Positions 55,322 through 64,000 of a stretch of 64,000 nucleotides of DNA are shown here, in pieces. The DNA comes from Siphonodentalium dalli (Eukaryota > Mollusca > Scaphopoda > Gadilida > Siphonodentaliidae). A program made the translations under genes and the position numbers. The stretch covers positions 163,203,465-163,267,464 of the forward strand of contig CP136068.1 of NCBI GenBank assembly GCA_032622095.1, in the 5' to 3' direction. Positions within the stretch are counted from its first letter, which is position 1. Every line of letters begins with the position of its first letter. A model generated the notes under the pieces. The model saw only the letters and a program-made list of their open reading frames with translations. It made no database searches and had not been told where the DNA came from.

Positions 55322-58300
55322 GTGCCCGATGGGGAAAATAAACAATATGACTCATTATTGAATATTACTAATAATAACAATGTATGCATCCAATGCCAAA
55401 ACAACAGTTTGGTATGTGACTATCAAACTGAAGGCTTGAACTGGAAGATCACCCATGGCACAAACAGAAACGGTCCCTCGTGCAACCGTGAATCAAAAAC
55501 GACCACGCCCAGTCTAGAACACACACTAAATCACTCGTACCAAACATTATCGCATATACTCACACAATCCCATGAAATAATATACGGGAATAGAGTCCCG
55601 ACATATTTTGAAAATAATTTAGCGAGCCCCCAACATGATGGCTCTTTAAACAAAAATACCTTGAAACCTTTTTTAGCATGAACAGACCCTGATACATCAT
55701 GCGAGTCTATCCATGATAGTGACCCAGACGATTATACAGACATGTCATTTTTATACCCACTGAAAACATGGTTTAACGATAAAATGTCGCCAATGTGTGA
55801 TCTTCAAGGCCAAGCTACAAACATGTTGAAATCGGATTACAATAACCATAATATGGAAACCAGTCAATTCTGCGAAACGGTTGACCAAGCTGGAAAATCC
55901 ATCGAAGGGAGTTCCCCGCTAACAGCTATAAATAAAGTAGCCATGTCACCTACCATTATTTGTAAACAATCAGATTACATTCGCGATATCTTTCTGCCAA
56001 TCACCGGTCATAATGGTGCAATCGCGTCGTGCCAATTTCGACCAACAGTAACTGCTTGTGAATTGCCTATTGATAGCTGTGCTCGAATAACCGCCGAACA
56101 CAGTAATCAGATGTCGGCTAACCAACACTCATTAACGGGAAAGCGTGATCAAACAAGCGGAATAAATGTGGGCTTTTGTCCCGAGGAAGACTCATCGGAT
56201 TTATCACAGTTACTTGCCGAAACAAGATTAATTTTGCACCAAAGCCATACCATTCGTGCACACGATGAAAACACACGCGAAATGAACTATATTTATGATT
56301 GTAAAAATAGTTATGTTGATATATATGATGATATTATCTCTGTATATAATGACACCGCATGTGACGGGATGACATTGTCATGCCCGGAATATTTTTCAGG
56401 TAATGGTGCATGTACTGACACCCCTTTGATATTGCCAGATTTGAACATGCATAAATATTCACATGAACACGGGATGCCAGCTATAAATATACATGTAGGT
56501 CAGGTCGATATGGGTCCGTTGGACCAAACTGAAATAGACCACGAATATAATGAAATAAGAAATCGCATAATGTCCTACCCAACTGATACTAGGCTTAATA
56601 CAAATAGCCTAAATAAGGATACGTGTCACGAAACAATACAAAACCAGCGACATGAGGTAAATATTTCGAATTCTGCGAATTCCAAAACACTGAAAATTTT
56701 GGCACTTAATGTTTGTGGATTACGAAAAAAACTTCTTTATCCGGAATTTATAGAATTATGTAGAGAACATGATATGCTATGCTTCTCTGAAACTAAAACG
56801 GATGATTGTGACCAACTAAACCTACCTGATTATACTTTTTATATGAAAAACAGATCCCAACTGTCCAGGGGGAGATCAGGAGGTATTGTTATTGGGATTA
56901 AAAATGAGTTAGTAAGCTCAACCCGAATGATAGATACAAAATGTCAATACGTACACTGGGTCGAGATTCATTCTGGGGAAAGTAAGATAGTAATTGGTGC
57001 GATCTATATTCCACCGAAAATAGTCGGTACGCCTCAGAAGATGCATTTACACAAATCCTGACTGATTACCTAAATTTCAGGGGAAACACAGACCATGTTT
57101 TTCTAACTGGGGACTTTAATGCCCGCACATCGATTGACACTGACTATATAACAACGGATGAAAGGAACTTTGTTATACCTGAAATAGAACTAACTGATGT
57201 GGATACCTCAATGCATCTCGATATAGCTGGTCTACCAAAAGTAAGGTCAAACCAAGATAGAACGAAGAATTCACAGGGACAAAAACTTCTACAATTTTGT
57301 AAATATAACGAGTTTTGTATTGCAAATGGACGAGTCGGAAGTGACTCTGGCATTGGAAAACTCACCTGCCGCGATGCGTCGGCAGTCGACTATATGATTT
57401 GTTCTGCCCATGCCCTTAAGCTATTGACACATTTATCTGTCGGAATTTTCTGTGATTTATTTTCCGATGAACATTGCCCCATAATGACGGAAATTACCCT
57501 CCCCTCTGTTGAACCTAAAACCACGGTAGAACCACAAAACAGTAAAACCAACGAAAACCCAATCAGAAAGTGGGAAGAGGGAAAGGCAAGTGAGTTCACG
57601 TGGAATATAGATCCCAATGGAATTAATGATGTCAACTTATTTCTCGACAAGATGGAAAATGAGGAGGTAACCCCCTCAGATATTAATCAAATTGTGAATA
57701 TGATATCACAGGTATTGTTAACTGCAGCAGATACTTCCTTTAGTATGAAAACCAAGAAAACGAATTCGAAAAAACGGCGTTATAATAAACCATGGTTTAC
57801 AAACGTATGTTGTACAGCCAGAAAAGAGTATAGGAAAGCAATTAGACAATACAAAACCTCCCCTAATATAGATTCAAAACAAAATATGCGCGAAAAAGCA
57901 CGGGAGTATAAAAGAAAAATGAACGCTGCCATTGGCGAACATCGGGATAAAGTCTCTCGGGAAATCGCATGCATGACATATAAAAACCCAAAGAAATTTT
58001 GGGCTGCTTTAAATAACCGTACTAAGAGTAGTGTGCCACCTATTGACATCGACACTCTCGAAAACTATTATCGTGAAATAAATACCACAGTGCAGGATAG
58101 CTATGTTACAAATACTCCACACGAAAACTCCGAGAGCAATGAATTCCTAAATCGTCCGATTTGTACTGATGAAATTAAAACGGCACTACACAGCCTGAAA
58201 AACAATAAAGCATGTGGACAGGACATGGTACTGAATGAATATTTAAAAGCATCATCTGAAAAAATGTTAAATATCTATTGTAGAGTATTTAACTATGTAC

Positions 58301-60256
58301 TTGATTCCGGATGTATACCGGAAACATGGGGCATAGGGGCTTAGTCCCTATCTTTAAGAATAAAGGAGACCCAAAAAACCCCAAAAACTACAGACCTATC
58401 ACAATCCTTAGTTGCTTTGGAAAACTATTCACAAAAATACTCTCAAATAGAATGTACGAATTTATAGAAACTAATGACATTCTCCTAGAAAACCAAGCCG
58501 GCTTCCGAAAGGGATACTCAACTGTTGATAATATTTTCACTATACACATGTTAACGGAACTAACCAGAAATTTGAACTGTAACCTCTACTGAGCTTTTAT
58601 TGATTTTGAGAAAGCGTTTGATAGGGTGTGGAGACCCGGGCTCTGGCAAAAGTTACGGACATATGATATTAATGGAAAGTTTTTCAGAGTTATTACAAAT
58701 ATGTATCAGAATATTAAGTCTTCTGTCAAACTAGGGACTGAATATTCTGCCTCCTTCCCATGTTTGTCAGGAGTTCGACAGGGTGAAAATCTATCCCCAT
58801 ACTATTTTCTCTATATTTGAACGATCTGGAAAACTTCATGAACAAGGAAGGCATCGTTGGCCTCTCAAAAATATCAAACCAGATTGAAATAGAATTGAAA
58901 ACCTACATAAAAATACTACTTGTACTATATGCAGATGATACAGTACTCATGGCTGAGACCCCGAAAAAATTAAAGACAGAACTTAATGCATTCAGCAAGT
59001 ACTGTAAGACATGGAAATTGACAGTGAATAAAGATAAATCAAAATTTTTATTAATTTCGAAACGTAGTTTACCTCGGAAAACAGAATTCAACTTTGACGG
59101 CATTAAGCTTGAAGTAGTGAAAAAGTTCAACTACTTGGGCATTATCCACACAAAATCGGGTTCATATTCTGAAGCAAAACAAACCCTTGCCACAAAAGCT
59201 ACACATGCCATGTACTCTGTTATAAAACGATCAAGAACAAATTGTCTTTCATTAGCTAACCAACTCGATTTATTTGACTCCCAGGTGCTACCGATTTTAT
59301 TGTATGGCTGCGAGGTGTGTGGAAATTTGCCGACGGAACGGCTAAGGTCGCGGAAGACCGAATGGAGTGTTTCGTAGCCGCGTTTAATGCGCTAAACGTT
59401 ACACCGATCACACGGGTGATGTTATTTCGGTTCGTTTAATAAAACGGATTTATTTAGCCAACCAGGTGCTCGAAAATGTCCACCGCAAATTTCTAAAGCA
59501 TGTCATGAATTTGAAACCATCAACCCCCAATTTTATGATATATGGTGAATCTGGAAGATATCCACTAGAAATCACAATAAAACTGAGAATACTGAAATAT
59601 TGGACGAAAATAAAAAATATGACTGACGAACGTTATGGAAAAATACTATATGAGTTGTCACTAAGACTTCTGAGTGAAGCAGATGCATGTCGTTTTAAAT
59701 GGATAAGACACATTAAAGAAATTTTATTTGACTGTGGGCAATCACAATTAATGACCTCTGGATAAATATTATGTGTGAGCCAATTTATCGATTGTGTTAA
59801 ATGTAGTCTTATCAGGGATTTCAAGACAAAGTGGGAGTCCGAAAGAGACAAATCAAGTAGAGGCAAGATTTATCGCATATTTAAACACGATATAACTTTT
59901 GAAAAATATCTGGAAATCTTAGAAAGGAAAAATCGAATAGAATTATGTAGATCCGAACAGCTAACCACAACCTCCCAATCGAGACAGGGAGGTGGAATGG
60001 GACAAGTCACAAAGACAGAACATGCCCCTTATGTAACACTAGCATGATCGCTGATGAGTTCCACTATTTACTCGAATGCAAAGAATTTCAAAATATAAGG
60101 GAGAAATTTATTCCAGAAGAATACCGCGGAAAAGCGAACATTATAATCATGGACGAAATTTTGAATTCACATGACCGCGCAATCCTTAACCAAGTATGCA
60201 TACTTTTTAGGAAAGTCCACATTGAACTCTCAAATGTACATGTACGCATACCCTGA
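55322..60256 (+). pseudogene. LINE ORF2: endonuclease and reverse transcriptase, broken
   Basis: It follows the ORF1 stop in the same frame and is open to 57061 except for a TGA at 55679-55681. The first 310 codons are a poorly conserved extension. An APE-type endonuclease begins near 56690 (LALNVCGLRKK, SETKTDD, GGIVIGIKN), continues in a second frame (TGDFNAR about 57112, SAVDYMICS about 57390, DEHCPI) and is followed by a basic linker. Reverse transcriptase starts about 58150 (LKNNKACGQDM), changes frame near 58330 (NYRPI, AGFRKGYST), meets a TGA at 58590-58592, then FIDFEKAFD and LSGVRQG, changes frame near 58800, and carries YADD at about 58927. An extra segment lies at 59315-59465, a TAA at 59763-59765 and a further shift near 60040, before the C-terminal EFHYLLEC. 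At least four frame changes and three stops were seen. Confidence 0.9.
59315..59465. other. extra sequence interrupting LINE ORF2
   Basis: Between LLYGCEV (to about 59315) and LENVHRKF (from about 59469), where related RTs have only a short linker, there are about 150 bp of GC-rich sequence with no similarity to RT in any frame. It looks like a small insertion of about 110 bp. No inverted ends or target duplication could be recognised. Confidence 0.5.
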
Positions 60257-61245
60257 TGAATTATACATTCCTATTCTTCACTATGTTATTATTTTCATTA
60301 TTAGTTTGTACAGCGTGTCGATATTTTGCATGGACAACTGTAAGCTGCGACATTCTGCATCATACAGATGGTAGTTATACTAATTCACTCCGTGTGATGT
60401 ACGATGTAGCACTTCCATTTGACTATGCATAATATAAAATTTATTGCACGCCGCAGACATGACAATGTTCTCATGTTCTGTTGGCTACACGTGTATAGCG
60501 ATATAAATTATATTGATTATATTATACAATTATATAAGCTTATATATATGTATGCTGTTGATGGTGCTCATTCAAACTGTGTCATTTCGCAGGGAGATGA
60601 TATAACTCAACTCTGCGCAGAACAAGTCCGCAAACTGGTCAGACAAAACCAGCACCCACCCACCCCACTAGATTTAATAAGTAACTGTTAATTAGTATAT
60701 ATAGAATTATCCGGCGACATAATCAATAATTTAAAATTTACCATTACACCGCTGAAACTGAAGGTCATTCTGATACAAGTTGCATGTTATATACCAACTC
60801 AGTAATTTGTGGCGGCATGTTCAGGTGATGAACTCAATAAGCGAACATTTTGGATGTTTGTTGAGATCATTTTCCGAACATTCCCAGTGTAAACCAAACT
60901 TCAGCAGTCCACAGTTCAGGTCAGTGATACTGATAGTAATATTTATTTTCCGTTACAAACATCGACAATCTTCGTTATTAGACTACCTGTTTACTTTCCA
61001 CACACTCAGCGACATTCCGCTTACAAGTGCTTCTGTTTTCATTAGGTTAGATAAAAAAAACGTACCTGACATCTTCGTACACTAAGATAAAACGATTAAC
61101 CCATGACGGGTGAAATATTTCCCCATAGCACCGGAGACATGTATATAATATGTATATACCCTATCATAATATTTATATTATCTTCTGTAAATACTCTTTG
61201 TAATTCTCTATATATTCATATGAATTCGAGAATAAATCATCATCA
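60257..61245 (+). other. probable LINE 3' UTR
   Basis: No continuing ORF2 similarity. AT-rich, ending 'gagaataaatcatcatcact' (61228-61247), an AATAAA followed by a short TCA repeat, which resembles the simple-repeat tails of CR1-like elements. The 90- and 101-codon frames inside have no motif. The 3' boundary is an inference. Confidence 0.45.
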
Positions 61246-62578
61246 CTGTATGACGACTGAACGACGGTATACATACATCAATAAGCGTGTCACACACAAA
61301 AAGCAAGCTGGTCATCACTTAACTCGCATGCTTTTTATTTGCCATAACCTGAATAGAAAATGTTTGTCGGATTCACAGGCCTTTAATCAAAGGTATGACA
61401 TCTCATTCGCACTTTGACAGAATGAACACAAACTACGGTACAGTCAGTTACACGTGTATTACGTAGGCATACACAACATGCATATTTAAACAATAAACCG
61501 TCTACTATGTTATACATAAGTACAAATGCATGCAACCGTGTAAACTGCAATCCCACCCACCACACCAAAACACGCACATATATTAATTATATAATTGCTT
61601 TCTCATTCTGGAATCACACACATCTTTCTTTGATAATTGACAGTGGCCAGCTCATCTAATAACCATGCAGTCGCGTGCCAATTCATTCACCTCACAAAGG
61701 TGCGCCACAAAGTCTTATTAATCACGGAAAAAACGAATGATTTATATGTCGTGCAAATAGAGCAATATTTGCTCAAATATGTTCAAAATCCACATCACTC
61801 CCTTTAGTGAGAAGTTCAATTCCCAGGTACATGCCCAATTCAGTGCGCAATGCCTAGATTTGTGTTTTTGAAAAATGATGCCGTACACCGAACTCGCATA
61901 CTGCAGTACAGTTGTCCACAAGCTACAATAGTATACTGCCGTACACCTGGCTTTTTTAAATCGGATTTTTTGCCAAGAAAACTGCCTTATTGATACCAGA
62001 TACGTTATATATAACGTAGATCAAATCACCATATATCTATTATACCCATTGTTTTGTTAGATTTATGCGCTATTCTATTTTTTCTCATTTTTAAACAAAA
62101 TTAGATGATAATTTTTCGTGCGAGTATTCGCCTAAATTGTCAATTGACGTATGAACCTTGCGATTTATGTCAACGTGACAATAACTACCATTAACTACAA
62201 CATATCTGCCATGCACAAGCGGATGTTCGTATTTGTAAAGTCGCAAGTCTACGAGAAAAAGCCTGATATCTGTACCCACTGTAGCATAAAAACACTGTTT
62301 CCGGTGTCGTATGTACACAGTGTTCACGTCCTTATTAAATCATTGTCAAAAAAATTGTCTGGCCAGATCGTTACGGGCGATCTGGTCTTTGTCTGATTGT
62401 TTGTCGATTTTCGCGCGCGATTCTTGTGAGGATCCAATATGGCTATAGGAACAATTATTGTGCCAATAATCGCCCATATTGTTTGTATTTCAACTATTAG
62501 GACATGATGCAATACACTTGGTAATTGTCTAAACTCGCATACTGCTGTACACTTCCCAGCATACTGCCGTACACCAAC
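61246..62578. other. no gene; direct repeats of 'catactgc.gtacac'
   Basis: Two diverged copies of a block of about 50-60 bp, beginning 'aactcgcatactgc' and containing 'atactgccgtacacc', lie at about 61889-61948 and 62531-62576. A hairpin, GCCAGATCG / CGATCTGG, lies at about 62362-62385. The function is unknown. Confidence 0.45.
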
Positions 62579-62748
62579 ATGCTAGAACAAACTCGATTTT
62601 TAGTGACAAGTATCGCCAAAGTGGCAACAAGTTATATACGTATGGAACCGCTAGAGCAGTGGAAAAATACACCACGTGCAAAACGTGCGAAATATCAGTT
62701 ATTATATATGAACATACAGAGTGAAGTGGAAGAGAGCGTTATTTACAT
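62579..62748 (+). CDS. possible first coding exon of a host gene
   Basis: An ATG at 62579 opens a frame of 56 codons (MLEQTRFLVTSIAKVATSYI, then EQWKNTPRAKRAKYQLLYMN) that reaches a consensus 5' splice site GTGAGT at 62749-62754, just before the frame would hit TGA. The predicted peptide is helical with a basic TPRAKRAKY patch, and composition is more coding-like than the flanks. No matching acceptor exon was found before the window ends. I recognise no family. It could be chance. Confidence 0.35.
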
Positions 62749-62754
62749 GTGAGT

Positions 62755-64000
62755 TTTTATACATTTGCTTTTTTTCTCTCGACAATATCAAATCATCCGA
62801 TGTATGTGTATGTGATTGGAAATATATATGCTATGCAAAATACCATCTCATAACATTTGTATAGTACTGAGAGAATAATTAGAAGAAAAAATACTTACTC
62901 TGATGTATATTTTGAGTCGTAGATTCCACTTTTTCCGATTCCACTTCCGGTTATGGAATGTACACAGTGGTGAAGATGTGAGAGAATTAATTAAAAAGAG
63001 CGATCCCTGTTAGTTTATTCCCTATATGGTTAAAATAAGGAGCGTTAGTTACACTTGTACTTGTTGACAAGACTTAAATAACGGCGTACGAAACAAACTG
63101 TGGTGTTTTATTTTGTGAAAGTATAAAGTGTGTCATTTCTGATTTGTCAGACATATACTAATGAAAATAATTGAATGTGCAGTAGCAGTATTCTACTGTT
63201 TATAAAAATATACGAAGTTTTATAACGAAAATGATGTTTTCATTTTTCTATGTGTTTATCGTTGTTATCGCTAATGAAATATTTGGATATACGTTGTCTT
63301 TACGTTAGCATAAGATACGTCCTATAACGAAGGCTTGTTTGATCCCATTAATGTAATGTTTGTATTTTGTTTGGTTGTATATGATATGCAGTGCGTTGAA
63401 TATGCATCGTATGATGCGAAAGAAGATAAAAAGTGAAATGCACGCATGCAGAAAGCACATGACAACCAATACACGTTAAAATGATAATTTATCACAAACC
63501 ACGGGCAACCAAATTTACGAATCGGTGGGTTTATATTCAAATCCAAGTTATTTGGTTTATAACAGCTCCGAAATGTACTCATCCGACTCTTGAAATAACG
63601 GTTGGAATTCGATGGGCATTCTATCGGGTCCAATGAAGAGGAATGAGTCAGCGAGATGTGTGCATTCGAATAGGAGCTAGGTTCCATCCGCCGGGAGATG
63701 GGGTGGCCGGAGGAAGGATAAGGGGGATAGACAACTTTTTGGCGTATATTATAGATAATATATATTATATATATAAGCGGAAATTTTTTGAAGTTCGCTT
63801 TTCACTTATCTGAGAAAAAAATAATTTTCTAAGTCCAAAAGTTTAGGTTGAAATAATGGAGCCTTTTTCAAAAAGTGAAAACAAAATGAACGACGTTTCT
63901 GGAACAGGTCGATTTGGACCCGTTTTGGACTCTAGATTCCGCAAAAGTCGTCTCCGTTTCGTGTGTAGTATAATGGGAATGTCGTGTGTAGTATAATGGG
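62755..64000. other. intron or intergenic, nothing recognised
   Basis: AT-rich. A 121-codon minus frame (63322-63687) has no motif and is not called. The last 40 bases contain two copies of 'tcgtgtgtagtataatggga', possibly the start of a tandem repeat continuing past the window. Confidence 0.4.

Larger units (their letters stand above)
53490..61245 (+). mobile_element. CR1-like LINE, near full length, ORF2 decayed
   Basis: The order is 5' UTR, ORF1 (RRM-like region, zinc knuckles, SGNH esterase), ORF2 (AP endonuclease, reverse transcriptase, C-terminal Cys/His region) and a 3' UTR ending in 'aataaatcatcatcac'. An esterase in ORF1 is described for CR1-clade non-LTR elements. The 5' boundary is approximate, as no target duplication could be fixed. 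ORF1 is intact; ORF2 has multiple lesions, so this copy cannot be autonomous. Confidence 0.85.

Noticed and set aside
63322-63687. 121-codon minus frame
   Set aside because: No motif, AT-rich setting, no splice or promoter signals; length is possible by chance.

Overview
This window is eukaryotic nuclear DNA from an animal and is almost entirely repeats. It is AT-rich, has no operon-like gene packing, and carries spliceosomal-type signals, a Ty3/gypsy LTR retrotransposon, a CR1-like LINE, Helitrons, and hAT-, Kolobok- and piggyBac-type MITEs. Several repeat styles (arrays opening with 'gggccataactc', 'gacggacg' spacers with terminal hairpins, abundant TACATGTA palindromes) resemble those I associate with lophotrochozoan marine invertebrates such as molluscs. 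The species cannot be fixed from the sequence, so that placement is an inference.

Layout. 1-700: probable last coding exon of a host gene whose body lies upstream. 1052-5835: a 12-bp minisatellite interrupted by a nested Helitron system. One Helitron (H1) sits in the satellite, and three head-to-tail Helitrons (H2-H4) sit inside H1. 5900-12830: a dense set of palindromic, foldback and MITE elements. 12884-22680: a 9.8-kb Ty3/gypsy element on the minus strand with two LTRs about 96% identical. Its gag and pol are broken, but an extra 396-codon ORF with two C2H2 fingers is intact downstream of integrase. 23052-23900: an intact ORF of unknown family, with a broken relative at 48277. 25435-39775: tandem arrays, a 1.3-kb TIR element, two copies of one hAT-like family (one with an empty-site copy beside it), and GC- or G-rich tracts. 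41245-43830: two hAT-type elements with perfect 8-bp target duplications, one still carrying a BED finger. 44700-52900: short dispersed repeats, a 25-bp minisatellite, a piggyBac-type MITE with a foldback element inside, and a zinc-knuckle ORF relic. 52909-53476: a C2H2 zinc-finger pseudogene facing away from the LINE. 53490-61245: a CR1-like LINE with an intact ORF1 (zinc knuckles, four 24-residue repeats, SGNH esterase) and a decayed ORF2 (endonuclease, reverse transcriptase). 62579-62748: a possible host first exon.

How the parts relate. Most coding capacity belongs to transposons, and most elements are nested, so insertion order can be read from the sequence. In both autonomous retroelements one ORF is intact while the enzyme-coding ORFs are broken. 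The most unusual items are the accessory ORF of the LTR element (a splice acceptor abuts its ATG, and it has five repeated xQT motifs), the Helitron concatemer with a 40-bp patch identical to nearby DNA, and the double-hairpin foldback family found inside other palindromic elements. All calls were made by eye without database searches.
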